Of a DNA stretch of 60,422 nucleotides, positions 51,797 to 60,080 are shown piece after piece. Source of the stretch: UBA8687 sp964564655. Lineage in GTDB: Bacteria; Nitrospinota; Nitrospinia; Nitrospinales; VA-1. The notes beneath the pieces were generated by a model. That model made no database searches and was not told the origin of the DNA. It saw only the letters and a list, made by a program, of their open reading frames with translations. Location: positions 1 to 60,422 of the forward strand of contig CAZMBO010000004.1 in assembly GCA_964564655.1 (NCBI GenBank), read 5' to 3'. Numbering within the stretch: position 1 is the stretch's first letter; each line of letters starts with the position of its first letter. Position numbers and translations under genes: made by a program.

Positions 51797-53554
51797 ATGG
51801 CTACAATGGAAAAATTAACCCATGTTTCTGAAATCAATCAACTGGTTTCACAAGGCAAAGAAAAAGGTTACCTAACTTATGAGGAGGTCAATGATGTCCT
51901 ACCTTCTGATGTTGTTACTCCAGAACAAATTGACGACCTCATGGCCCTTTTTAGTGAAAACGAGATCGCCATTGTGGACACCTCCTCAAAAGGAGAAAAA
52001 ATTGTTGCCTCTAAGAACGACAAAAAAGGTGATACGGAAGAAGACGCGCAGGCTTCAAAGTCCGATTCTGTTTCCATCGATGATCCTGTCCGATTATACC
52101 TTCGTGAAATGGGAACCATTTCTCTTCTTACCCGAAAAGGCGAAGTGGCAATTGCCAAACGAATTGAAGCAGGACAAGATGAAGTTCTTTCGGCTGTGGC
52201 CAATTGTGGGGTTACTATTCGAGAGTTTGTATCTCTGGCTAATCAGGTCAAAACGGGGGAGGTCAAAATTTTCGATATCATTCAAGCAACGGAGCCTGAA
52301 GAAGGAAAAGAGGCTTCGGGAAAAAAGGAAATTAAAAACCTTCAGAAGCGGGTTAGAGCACTCAAAACTGAATGCCAAAAACTCGAAAAGTTTAATATTC
52401 GAATAGACAGTGGAAAATTGTCAGAAAAAATGCTCGCCAAAGTCACCGGGCAATTAGAAAAGCAACAAAAAATAGTGGAGAAAATGATTTCCAACCTTGG
52501 GCTTTCCAACGACGTGATGGATGAAACAATTGAAAAAATTTACGGAATAGCTGCAGAATATAGGGCAGCAGGCAAAAAAGAACGCGATATCGAAAGACAA
52601 TTACGCATGTCTCTGAGTGGTGTAAAGAAGCTGGCAAAAAACTGGACCAAACAAAAAAGTGTAAAACTGCCTATCGGGAAAGTAGTCACACGTGTCCAGT
52701 ACGATAATTTTATGAAACAAGTTCAAGGAGGTCGGCGTAAAATCAAAAAAATTGAAAAAGAAACGGTAACCAGCAAAGACAGTTTATTGGCAACCGTGCG
52801 CTCAATTGCTCGTGGAAGAGTAAAAGAAAAAACCGCAAAAAGGGAACTGGCAGAAGCCAATCTACGACTGGTAGTCAGCATTGCAAAAAAGTATACCAGC
52901 CGCGGTCTACAGTTTCTTGATCTCATCCAGGAAGGCAACATAGGGCTTATGAAAGCTGTGGATAAATTCGAGTACCAGCGAGGATATAAATTTTCGACAT
53001 ACGCCACATGGTGGATTCGACAAGCCATCACTCGAGCAATTGCCGATCAGGCAAGAACTATCCGTATCCCTGTGCATATGATCGAAACAATCAACAAGCT
53101 TATCAGAGTGTCCAGACATCTCGTTCAAGAGCTAGGAAGAGAGCCCACTCCCGATGAAATCGCTGTCAAAATGAGTCTCCCAGTTGACAAAGTTCGCAAG
53201 GTGTTAAAAATCGCCAAAGAACCGATATCATTGGAAACTCCCATTGGCGAAGAAGAAAACAGCCATCTTGGAGATTTCATAGAAGACAAAAAAGTCCTCT
53301 CGCCCATCGACTCAGTGGTCAAAAGGAACCTCAAGGAACAAACCCTGAATGTTCTGTCGACTCTTGCATCGAGAGAAGAACGCGTCTTACGCAAACGGTT
53401 TGGGATAGGAATGGACTCGGAACACACGCTCGAAGAGGTAGGACAAGATTTCGCAGTCACCCGCGAACGAATCCGTCAAATCGAGGCCAAGGCTCTGCGC
53501 AAACTGCGCCATCCAAGTCGTAGTAAAAAATTACGTAGTTTTATAGAAAGCTAA
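51797..53554 (+). CDS. rpoD: Primary sigma factor RpoD (sigma70)
   Basis: Housekeeping sigma factor, 585 residues. Region 1.1 (about 8-55), region 1.2 DDPVRLYLREMGTISLLTRK (about 94-113), a charged non-conserved insert, region 2 with LRLVVSIAKKYTSRGLQFLD and GYKFSTYATWWIRQAITRAI, region 3 RIPVHMIETINKL and region 4 EERVLRKRFGIG ... TRERIRQIEAKALRKLRHPS are all intact. AGGAG lies 11 bases before ATG 51797, a little far; ATG 51806 would be further. It matches the TTGACA/TATAAT-like promoters seen in this window. Confidence 0.97.
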   Translation: MATMEKLTHVSEINQLVSQGKEKGYLTYEEVNDVLPSDVVTPEQIDDLMALFSENEIAIVDTSSKGEKIVASKNDKKGDTEEDAQASKSDSVSIDDPVRLYLREMGTISLLTRKGEVAIAKRIEAGQDEVLSAVANCGVTIREFVSLANQVKTGEVKIFDIIQATEPEEGKEASGKKEIKNLQKRVRALKTECQKLEKFNIRIDSGKLSEKMLAKVTGQLEKQQKIVEKMISNLGLSNDVMDETIEKIYGIAAEYRAAGKKERDIERQLRMSLSGVKKLAKNWTKQKSVKLPIGKVVTRVQYDNFMKQVQGGRRKIKKIEKETVTSKDSLLATVRSIARGRVKEKTAKRELAEANLRLVVSIAKKYTSRGLQFLDLIQEGNIGLMKAVDKFEYQRGYKFSTYATWWIRQAITRAIADQARTIRIPVHMIETINKLIRVSRHLVQELGREPTPDEIAVKMSLPVDKVRKVLKIAKEPISLETPIGEEENSHLGDFIEDKKVLSPIDSVVKRNLKEQTLNVLSTLASREERVLRKRFGIGMDSEHTLEEVGQDFAVTRERIRQIEAKALRKLRHPSRSKKLRSFIES

Positions 53555-53563
53555 TTGCGGTGC

Positions 53564-53636
53564 GGGCCTATAGCTCAGTTGGTAGAGCCCCCGGCTCATA
53601 ACCGGTAGGTCACAGGTTCGAATCCTGTTGGGCCCA
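53564..53636 (+). tRNA. tRNA with CAU anticodon (tRNA-Ile2 or elongator tRNA-Met)
   Basis: 73 bases folding as a cloverleaf. Acceptor GGGCCTA/TGGGCCC, D arm GCTC-AGTTGGTA-GAGC, anticodon loop CTCATAA with CAT at 53597-53599, T arm ACAGG-TTCGAAT-CCTGT and discriminator A. The acceptor has paired ends, so it is not an initiator. The body resembles tRNA-Ile2 (lysidine-modified), but elongator Met cannot be excluded. The top pair of the anticodon stem (C27-U43) is mismatched. CCA is not encoded. It lies nine bases after rpoD. Confidence 0.9.
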
Positions 53637-54028
53637 CTCTTCGCCAGAGCGAAAAAGGTCAATAGCATTTTTGATTCTGGTTCGATCTTTTTTGTTGACC
53701 CTTCACCAATAAATTAAAAACCCTATGGCTCAGCTGTAAGCCCTATTTCACATTAGATTTATTATCTTCACCCTTTCGCTTACCTTCTCGCATAATATAT
53801 GCCAATCCTAATTCGTTCCTCCGTAATTTTCCTTTAGAGAAACCGCAGTTTAATATTTTTAAGTTATAGAGATTCTGTTGAAATTCGAATAATATTTTGA
53901 CAAACACAGTGGTGTAAATATATCTGTTATCCCTAATGGCGAAATTACACAAAAGCTCAGTAATACCCTCCCAGAACCTTAAATTAGCACCTACAAACTG
54001 AAGAATTTTAAAATAAATTTAAGGTGCC
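53637..54028. other. Non-coding stretch after the tRNA
   Basis: About 390 bases with no ORF I trust on either strand. Small inverted repeats (ttcgc-caga-gcgaa at about 53640 and ggtcaa...ttgacc at about 53657-53698) are present, but neither is a convincing terminator. No integrase or att-like duplication of the tRNA end is visible. Confidence 0.5.
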
Positions 54029-54057
54029 TTGACATCTACATTTCCCGATTATATTTA
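54029..54057 (+). promoter_or_regulatory. Sigma70-type promoter
   Basis: TTGACA (54029-54034), a 17 bp spacer and TATTTA (54052-54057), about 83 bp upstream of the small gene that starts at 54140. Confidence 0.6.
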
Positions 54058-54139
54058 TTAAACAGAGCATGAAAATATTCTCTCGGCCGAGAAACATGAC
54101 AAACCAAATTTTAACTGTATTTTAATGGAGGACTACATC

Positions 54140-54330
54140 ATGAGTCTCGNNNNNNNNNNNNNNNNNNNNNNNNNNNNNNNNNNNNNNNNNNNNNNNNNNN
54201 NNNNNNNNNNNNNNNNNNNNNNNNNNNNNNNNNNNNNNNNNNNNNNNNNGATTTGAACGAAGAAGATAGCGAAGAAATTCTGAAGTATAAAAACGATTGC
54301 CAGCGTCTAGTGGATTTACTGGCAAGTTAA
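54140..54330 (+). CDS. Small acidic protein gene interrupted by assembly gap
   Basis: ATGAGTCTCG after a GGAGG site (54126-54130) runs into 100 N. After the gap one frame runs to TAA 54330, giving the tail DLNEEDSEEILKYKNDCQRL-VDLLAS. Promoter, ribosome binding site and open frames on both sides support one gene, but its middle and true length are unknown. The visible tail is acidic and probably helical. No family recognised. Confidence 0.5.
54150..54249. other. Assembly gap (100 N)
   Basis: Exactly 100 N; true length unknown. It removes the body of the small gene that starts at 54140. Confidence 0.95.
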
Positions 54331-54337
54331 AATTTTT

Positions 54338-54568
54338 CTAACGTAGAAAATTTACGTAATAGCCGTAATAAAACATCCAACCTGTAATCCCTGTACCTGC
54401 TATCATGCAAAGTATCCAACCCGTTCTACTATCTTTTTTAAAACTTCCCTTATCCTCGTACATCCATGCAGAATGAACAAGCATTCCCATAAAGTATGAA
54501 ATCACGAAAAAAGACAGAACCAAAACAAGGATCATATATCCGGAAAAATCGGATGGCTGAGTACTCAT
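54338..54568 (-). CDS. Small two-segment membrane protein
   Basis: 76 residues, family not recognised. Two hydrophobic segments (YMILVLVLSFFVISYFMGML and GWILCMIAGTGITGWMFYYG) are separated by a charged loop (YEDKGSFKKDSRT). Its ATG overlaps the stop of the upstream gene as ATGA, so the two are probably made together. It converges on the small gene ending at 54330. Confidence 0.6.
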   Translation of the reverse strand: MSTQPSDFSGYMILVLVLSFFVISYFMGMLVHSAWMYEDKGSFKKDSRTGWILCMIAGTGITGWMFYYGYYVNFLR

Positions 54569-54774
54569 AAGAAAAATCCTGACTGGGCGACCCCTAGATA
54601 AGCAAGGAGCCAGGCTATAGCAATAACCCCTCCAACCATCACTCCAATTGCGGTGACGACTTTAATAAATATTCCGAAAATTTCTTTACCCGTCTGTTTT
54701 TTTTTCCAGAAACTGATGACAAAAGTCAAAACCCCGATCAGAACGGTAGTACCAATATAATATCGTAGAGACAT
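54565..54774 (-). CDS. Small two-segment membrane protein
   Basis: 69 residues, family not recognised. The first hydrophobic segment (IGTTVLIGVLTFVISFW) is followed by a basic loop KKKQTGKEIFG and a second, Gly/Ala-rich segment (VVTAIGVMVGGVIAIAWLLA). It has its own promoter candidate at 54805-54833 and is coupled to the 76-residue membrane protein downstream. Confidence 0.6.
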   Translation of the reverse strand: MSLRYYIGTTVLIGVLTFVISFWKKKQTGKEIFGIFIKVVTAIGVMVGGVIAIAWLLAYLGVAQSGFFL

Positions 54775-54804
54775 ATTCAGAAACCAACAGAAAAATTATT
54801 AGTC

Positions 54805-54833
54805 ATATTTACTTTCTAAACAAATTGAGTTCA
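54805..54833 (-). promoter_or_regulatory. Candidate promoter for the small membrane protein pair
   Basis: On the minus strand, TTGAAC (54828-54833), a 17 bp spacer and TAAATA (54805-54810), about 30 bp before the start at 54774. Confidence 0.5.
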
Positions 54834-54864
54834 AAAGTCATAGAACCTCTTCTACGCTTATAAT

Positions 54865-54987
54865 TTAGTCGGGAATACCCACAGGAACCCCAGCAGTAAT
54901 CACAACTTGGTCTCCTTTTTCAATAGGCGCTTTGTTTCCATTTGCAGGCTCCAAAGTTGAGGTAATTTTAGTTAATCGATTGATTAA
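54865..54987 (-). pseudogene. Remnant resembling the C-terminus of pyruvate kinase
   Basis: An open stretch of about 40 codons without a usable start, flanked by stops, ends in EKGDQVVITAGVPVGIPD then TAA. This closely matches the C-terminal strand pair of bacterial pyruvate kinase (GDxVVITAGVPVGxPG). Nothing else of that enzyme is upstream, where a sterol-desaturase gene ends at 54995. It is best read as a decayed fragment or a recombination scar. Confidence 0.5.
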
Positions 54988-54994
54988 TTACTTC

Positions 54995-55813
54995 TTAATC
55001 CTTTTCTGGAAACAGCGAATAGTGCTTGGGGATTGCTTTAAAAGGCATCAGCAATAAATTTTTCAGGGATAACTCTTCACTGGTTCTAAATTGATCCACT
55101 CCAATAATTATTTTCGGTTGTTCTTTTTTAGCTTCTTGAATATAGGTGCCTAAAAATCGATCCCATATTGAAAGATTAAAACCAAAGTTGGAATTGGCCT
55201 CTATTTTTTCAACTGAGTGGTGAATCCGGTGCATATCCGGCGTGACTATAATAAATCGCAATAAACGATCCAGCTTATCAGGCAGGGTAATATTTGAATG
55301 TGAAAATTGTGCCATTCCATTTAATATTGCTTCAAATATCAAAACCGCAATTGGCGACGGACCTAAAGCATAAATCAGACCGATTTTAAACAACATAGAC
55401 CCCAGAATTTCAATGGGATGAAACCGTAAACCAGATGAAACATCCAAATCAAGGTCCGAATGGTGGACCACATGAAACCTCCAAAAAAAAGGAATCATAT
55501 GAACTACTACATGCTGGATATAAATCATTAAATCTAGAATTATTATAACAATAACGACTTCCAATCCGTTCCACCAATCTATATAGTTGAAAAGTCCCCA
55601 GCCCTTTTCTTCTGCAAACTGCGCGGCAGCAACCGCAGCAGCTCCGAACACCAGTCGAATCGCTAGAATATCTATGCCTGTAAGCGCTAAATTTATTTTT
55701 AACCGGGTTTTTTTTGAATCTACGGTAGGATGCCTTTGTATAACTGACTCCAACGCCAGCATAAGCAAGAATATTCCTAAAAAGACCGCAAACCGAATTT
55801 GTTGGATTTCCAT
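54995..55813 (-). CDS. Sterol desaturase/fatty acid hydroxylase family protein
   Basis: A 272-residue membrane-bound di-iron oxygenase-type protein. Four hydrophobic stretches surround the histidine boxes: HVVVHMIPFFWRFHVVHHSD (about 106-125), RFHP, an internal HSN, and MHRIHHSVEKIEANSNFG (about 210-227). All eight or so expected metal histidines appear to be present. Substrate could be a lipid, carotenoid or sterol-like molecule; the sequence does not decide. It is on the same strand as the cytochrome gene, 59 bp downstream of it. Confidence 0.9.
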   Translation of the reverse strand: MEIQQIRFAVFLGIFLLMLALESVIQRHPTVDSKKTRLKINLALTGIDILAIRLVFGAAAVAAAQFAEEKGWGLFNYIDWWNGLEVVIVIIILDLMIYIQHVVVHMIPFFWRFHVVHHSDLDLDVSSGLRFHPIEILGSMLFKIGLIYALGPSPIAVLIFEAILNGMAQFSHSNITLPDKLDRLLRFIIVTPDMHRIHHSVEKIEANSNFGFNLSIWDRFLGTYIQEAKKEQPKIIIGVDQFRTSEELSLKNLLLMPFKAIPKHYSLFPEKD

Positions 55814-55872
55814 AGTATCATCTTACTCTAACCACACACAGTTTGCATGAGATGATTCCTGATTCACTCTTG

Positions 55873-57384
55873 TCAGGGAATTAAGAGTTGCTGCCAGAAA
55901 CTTACTCTTTTATTTGCATTCTTTTCTTTTTTCTGGCCATCCCAAAGAGCAAAAGCAACCAGTGCATTGGCAGACTCTAAGAACTGAATATCAAAAGGGC
56001 TCTCCGTTTTTAAATTCCTTAAGAAAACCACAGTCCACTTGCCATTTTTCCACCGACCCTTACCCACTACTTGCTGATCTTCTAAAGATTGTACAGTGAG
56101 GGTTCCAAACCCACTTGCATTCATTTCTTCAACTGACTTCTCGCTGAATGGGTTTACAGCAAATTTATTATGGAATTGGGGTTGTCCTTCGACTGTTTGA
56201 AAAGAATCTGCCTTCCAATGCCAAATATTTACCGGCTTTTGTCTTTCGCCCATCCCGTAATAAATCAAATCGAATTTAGACAGGGAGGAAAATTGTAACG
56301 CAACCGCATCCATATAAAAATTGGCCTCAGGTTTAGCCGTTTCAGGAGTTTCGTCCTCCCATTGCAGACGAAAAGCAATTTGCTCGAAATTATGAAGAGA
56401 CTGTACTTTAACAACTGAAGGATGCTCTGATGCAGATTGTAACGCTCTAAGCTTAATGGATACACTCTCTACCCCCTTCCAGACAATGTCTTCGGGAGAT
56501 ATGCCTATCTTTTTAGATGTTGAATTAGAAACAATTTTCTGCGACATCTTCAAAAGGGAAATTTCTTCATTTTTCTGCTGTGACTGGAGAAAGTGCACCA
56601 AATGCCATAGATCCCCTGCAGGAACGTAGTCATATGCGCTCATGGGCGTGCCATCCAGACCCGTCACTAAAGTATGGTAAATCTCTTCAGAAGAATAACC
56701 AGCTTTATACAACCAAGGTTGTTTGAGATCATAAACAACAGAAGGATTACCCCAAGCATCAGTTAATTTATTTTCAAGTCGTCCTGATCGCTGTCCTTTT
56801 TCACCGTGGCAGCGTCCACATCTGAGCTCTTTATAAAGAATCCTACCTTTTTCTATGGAACGTTGTTCGTAGGGGGGCTCCAACCCAATAGGCATTATGA
56901 AATCCGGTGTTTCAATTTGGAATCTGCTGGAAAAATATTTTATATATTCCACTAGGCTGATCAATGTTTCTTCAGCCAGCACTTCTCCCCATGCAGGCAT
57001 GGCAGTTCCGGGAACACCCTGTTTAATGGTTTGGTGTAAATCCTCATTTCGAGGAAGGGCATTGCTGGGAGTGGAACGAAATTTAAAAATACCTAAAGAC
57101 AAGTCTCTTGGAAATGGACGTAAATAAGCAGAAGCCTTGCCATCTCCTTGGCCTTGCAGGCCATGACAATGCACACAAAATTGCATATAGGCTTTTTTAC
57201 CTGCATTTATTCGAGCTATTTTTTCTTGAACAGCCCGACCCCTAGGCTCAGTCAATTCTATAAGCTTTTCAATGGTCTTGGACTCGTCGGCGTAAACAGG
57301 AGGAGGGGAATATTGAAATAAAACGAGTCCTGTTAACAACAAAGACCCGTAAAACTTTGCTATCGGTAGGGTCAAATATCCCAC
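55873..57384 (-). CDS. Diheme cytochrome c fused to type II DMSO-reductase gamma-like heme b domain
   Basis: 503 residues. Signal peptide (about 1-32), then two cytochrome c domains with CVHCH (70-74; Met in GTAMPAW, about 129) and CGRCH (189-193; Met in GTPMSAY). From about 300 to the end it matches the ethylbenzene-dehydrogenase-related heme-b domain of gamma subunits (EbdC, SerC, ClrC, NXR-associated): FRLQWEDETPE, FYMDAVALQF, YYGMGERQKPVNIWHWKAD and GTLTVQSLEDQQVVGKGRWK. It is a periplasmic electron-transfer protein, possibly a gamma subunit of a molybdoenzyme such as nitrite oxidoreductase, by inference. The start is GTG 57384 after GGAAG. No alpha or beta subunit gene is nearby. Confidence 0.85.
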   Translation of the reverse strand: MGYLTLPIAKFYGSLLLTGLVLFQYSPPPVYADESKTIEKLIELTEPRGRAVQEKIARINAGKKAYMQFCVHCHGLQGQGDGKASAYLRPFPRDLSLGIFKFRSTPSNALPRNEDLHQTIKQGVPGTAMPAWGEVLAEETLISLVEYIKYFSSRFQIETPDFIMPIGLEPPYEQRSIEKGRILYKELRCGRCHGEKGQRSGRLENKLTDAWGNPSVVYDLKQPWLYKAGYSSEEIYHTLVTGLDGTPMSAYDYVPAGDLWHLVHFLQSQQKNEEISLLKMSQKIVSNSTSKKIGISPEDIVWKGVESVSIKLRALQSASEHPSVVKVQSLHNFEQIAFRLQWEDETPETAKPEANFYMDAVALQFSSLSKFDLIYYGMGERQKPVNIWHWKADSFQTVEGQPQFHNKFAVNPFSEKSVEEMNASGFGTLTVQSLEDQQVVGKGRWKNGKWTVVFLRNLKTESPFDIQFLESANALVAFALWDGQKKEKNANKRVSFWQQLLIP

Positions 57385-57448
57385 GGCTTTCTTCCAGAAA
57401 AATTATGGTTAATATCCTAAAAGTATAAATACTAATCTAATTTTGGGT

Positions 57449-57548
57449 NNNNNNNNNNNNNNNNNNNNNNNNNNNNNNNNNNNNNNNNNNNNNNNNNNNN
57501 NNNNNNNNNNNNNNNNNNNNNNNNNNNNNNNNNNNNNNNNNNNNNNNN
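57449..57548. other. Assembly gap (100 N)
   Basis: Exactly 100 N, in the spacer between the divergent cytochrome and MFS genes. The flanks carry no ORF I can support, so promoters of both genes may lie in the gap. Confidence 0.95.
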
Positions 57549-57646
57549 ACCTTTAAAATGAATTCCAGTTGCAGATTCAGGCCCTCCTGATTAGTATGAT
57601 CTGAGTTGTCTGTTTTACTTCCTAAAAAGTTTCTGGAAAGAGTTTA

Positions 57647-58999
57647 ATGCAAAACAAAGGTTCTATCGGTTACTTCCAACTGTTGCAAAAAAATAAGCCA
57701 TTCCGCAACCTTTGGTTCGGCCAAGTGGTATCCGAATTGGGGGACTGGCTAAACAGCATAGCAATTTATGCCTTGATACTAAGACTAAGTGATTCCGGCA
57801 TGGCAATGGCAGGTGCCATGATGGCAAAACTCCTTCCAATTGTTCTGATCAGCCCGATTGCAGGAGTGGTGGTAGACCGGGTCAGCCGAAAAGCCGTTAT
57901 GATCGTCAGTGATTTATTGCGGTTCATTGTTGTACTGGGGTTTCTTTTTGTGGAAGACCAGAGCACTCTATGGTTCATTTATGCCTTGGTTGTTATCGAG
58001 ATTTCCTTGTCCGGATTTTTTGAGCCGGCAAGAAGTGCCATTATTCCTTCACTCGTTCCTAGAGAGCATCTGGTAACGGCAAACGCACTGAGTGGTTCGA
58101 CTTGGTCAGTAATGCTGGCTTTTGGTGCAGCCCTCGGAGGAATAATAGTGAGTCTGTTTGGAATCCGCGTGGCTTTTATAATTGATGCCTGTACCTTTCT
58201 GATCTCTGCCTGGTTCATATCTAAAATTCCTTCTGTGGCAAGGCCAACCGAAGCACCAAAAAAGAAAAATGGTTTTCAAGAGTTGTTGGATGTACTGCGC
58301 TTTCTTTTAAGAGAACCCGTAGTTCTGGTTTTAAGCTTATTAAAATCTGGATTAGCCTTGACAGGCGGTATTATGACCCTCATTCCGTTGATGGCCAGCC
58401 AGATGCTTCCGGAGCTTGCAATGCTATCGTTGGGAGTCGGAATACTCTATTCCGCGCGTGGACTAGGGGCAATATTGGGACCATTATTAGTAAAAAGATT
58501 TTTTGGCGAAACCTCAAACGTTTTATATTGGTCGATTGCAACCGCTTTCTTCTTAAAGGCAATATCCTATTTATTTATAGCTAATTCAGAAAACTTATGG
58601 ACATTATCTCTTAGCGTGGCAACAGCAACCTTATGTGGCTCTATCATCTGGGTATTTAGTTCAGCACTGATTCACTTATCCACGCCAGATCAATACCTGG
58701 GAAGGGTATTCAGTTTTGAGCTTGCCATCATGACATTAGTAATGGGTTTGAGTAATTGGGGGGTCGGCTTTGCAGTAGACGAGTTGGGTCTCACAACTAC
58801 CGAAGTGGCGTTGTGGATGGCCTGTTTAGTAACTCTCCCCGGTTTACTCTGGGTAGGGTTTCTTACCTTTATCCGTAAACAACTACAGCAGGGTTATTTC
58901 GTGGGTTCAGCATCCCTCATTGACCCAAGTGGATTCAACCCCTTGCCTATGGTTCGGGAAGGTCAAATTGAAAGCAAGGTTCAACCGGGCGAGAAATAG
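57647..58999 (+). CDS. MFS transporter (MFS_3 / EntS-like exporter family)
   Basis: A 450-residue permease with about 12 membrane segments. It opens with KPFRNLWFGQVVSELGDWLN, then shows LISPIAGVVVDRVSRKAVMI (the loop 2-3 motif, about 68-87), GFFEPARSAIIPSLVPREHL (about 123-142) and TANALSGSTWS. These are standard for the MFS_3 group that exports siderophores or drugs; the substrate is unknown. GGAAAG precedes the ATG. Its 3' end overlaps the convergent small gene by 19 bases. Confidence 0.9.
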   Translation: MQNKGSIGYFQLLQKNKPFRNLWFGQVVSELGDWLNSIAIYALILRLSDSGMAMAGAMMAKLLPIVLISPIAGVVVDRVSRKAVMIVSDLLRFIVVLGFLFVEDQSTLWFIYALVVIEISLSGFFEPARSAIIPSLVPREHLVTANALSGSTWSVMLAFGAALGGIIVSLFGIRVAFIIDACTFLISAWFISKIPSVARPTEAPKKKNGFQELLDVLRFLLREPVVLVLSLLKSGLALTGGIMTLIPLMASQMLPELAMLSLGVGILYSARGLGAILGPLLVKRFFGETSNVLYWSIATAFFLKAISYLFIANSENLWTLSLSVATATLCGSIIWVFSSALIHLSTPDQYLGRVFSFELAIMTLVMGLSNWGVGFAVDELGLTTTEVALWMACLVTLPGLLWVGFLTFIRKQLQQGYFVGSASLIDPSGFNPLPMVREGQIESKVQPGEK

Positions 59000-59313
59000 T
59001 CCGCTACTGATTTACCAATCTCAAAGTGACTTATAATTCGTTGAGCATCTTCCTGAGTGTTAGCCCAACGATAGGCTTCAGCTACTCCTTCATTTTGCCC
59101 CAACGCATGTAATACCCCAACCGAAACAAACGATGTTGCAAGGTCAGTAGATTGTGAAAAGTTTAACACCATTTTAATCATCTGTTGCATTCCCGCATGA
59201 TCCAGACTGTAGTACATATTTAACAGATTACGAATATTTTCTTCACCATAAGTATTCGTATAAGATGCTCCAATACCAGGTTCTTGATACAGTTGCAGAA
59301 TTGCTTCTTCCAT
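58981..59313 (-). CDS. Hypothetical 110-residue helical protein
   Basis: Family not recognised. Mostly helical composition without signal or membrane segments: EEAILQLYQEPGIGAS, IRNLLNMYYSLDHAGMQQMI, TSFVSVGVLHALGQNEGVAE and a closing EDAQRIISHFEIGKSVADYF. It lies 25 bp downstream of peptide deformylase on the same strand, so it is probably cotranscribed, and it overlaps the end of the MFS gene. Confidence 0.6.
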   Translation of the reverse strand: MEEAILQLYQEPGIGASYTNTYGEENIRNLLNMYYSLDHAGMQQMIKMVLNFSQSTDLATSFVSVGVLHALGQNEGVAEAYRWANTQEDAQRIISHFEIGKSVADYFSPG

Positions 59314-59338
59314 CGTTTATCCTAAATAAATTTCTATT

Positions 59339-59896
59339 TTAGGAAAGGGTTGAGCCTTCCTTTTTTACCCAAAACTTGTCAAACTCTTCTTGATAGGATA
59401 GCTTTGTAAAATCCTTCATACGATCCAAAAATACTAACCCCTGAAGGTGGTCAATCTCATGTTGCAACACCACCGCTTCAAAACCAGATACTGTTTTTTG
59501 GATCTGTTTTCCATATCGGTCATAAGCATTTAGTGTGATGGTCGTTGATCTGGGAACCCACCCGCGGAAGTCCACCAAACTCAGACAGCTTTCCCACCCA
59601 TCTTTTGTCTCTTTGCTATAATCGGATAAAACAGGGTTGACTAGCACCGTTAGGGGAATAGATATCTCACCCGGATATCTTGCATTCTCAGTATATTCAA
59701 GCACTACAATTTGTACAGACCGGTTGACTTGAGGTGCGGCAAGGCCTACCCCGCCCTCATGGTACATGGTTTCGATCATATCATCGATAAATGCTTGCAA
59801 ATCACTTGCAGGGTCTACCAACTCATTTAAGTCGATAGCCGTGGCTACCTGCCTTAAAACCGGGTTTCCCAATTTAGCAATTTTTAATAATGCCAT
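59339..59896 (-). CDS. def: Peptide deformylase
   Basis: Removes the formyl group from nascent proteins. The three metal-site motifs are present: GGVGLAAPQVNRSVQ (about 49-63), WESCLSLVDF (about 101, the EGCLS motif with Ser for Gly) and VVLQHEIDHLQGLVFLDRM (HExxH about 146-150). 185 residues is usual. The start MALLKIAKLGNPVLRQ fits the family. No fmt gene is adjacent. Confidence 0.96.
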   Translation of the reverse strand: MALLKIAKLGNPVLRQVATAIDLNELVDPASDLQAFIDDMIETMYHEGGVGLAAPQVNRSVQIVVLEYTENARYPGEISIPLTVLVNPVLSDYSKETKDGWESCLSLVDFRGWVPRSTTITLNAYDRYGKQIQKTVSGFEAVVLQHEIDHLQGLVFLDRMKDFTKLSYQEEFDKFWVKKEGSTLS

Positions 59897-60042
59897 TTTT
59901 GACCCTCATATTCCTGACCAAAATTTGTTCAAATCAAGAAAATTTTACATACCTTTTACATACAATTCTTATAACCTCAATGTTATCACACCTAAAAATA
60001 ATAAAAGCATCAGATTTCTTTATTAAAACTGCCTAAATTAAA

Positions 60043-60073
60043 AAAACTATACCAAAATCTAGAAAACTATACC
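60043..60073 (+). repeat. Direct repeat AAAACTATACC x2
   Basis: Two perfect 11-base copies (60043-60053 and 60063-60073), 20 bp apart centre to centre, two helical turns. They end seven bases before the -35 box of the HU-like gene. A regulator-binding role is inferred. Confidence 0.6.
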
Positions 60074-60080
60074 TTTTTTA

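Noticed and set aside
53743..53952. 69-codon frame on the minus strand downstream of the tRNA
   Set aside because: TTG start without ribosome binding site, no promoter, no recognisable domain or membrane segment.
53564..54140. tRNA-flanked region as possible integration site
   Set aside because: No integrase, no duplicated tRNA 3' end and no change of gene content typical of an island.
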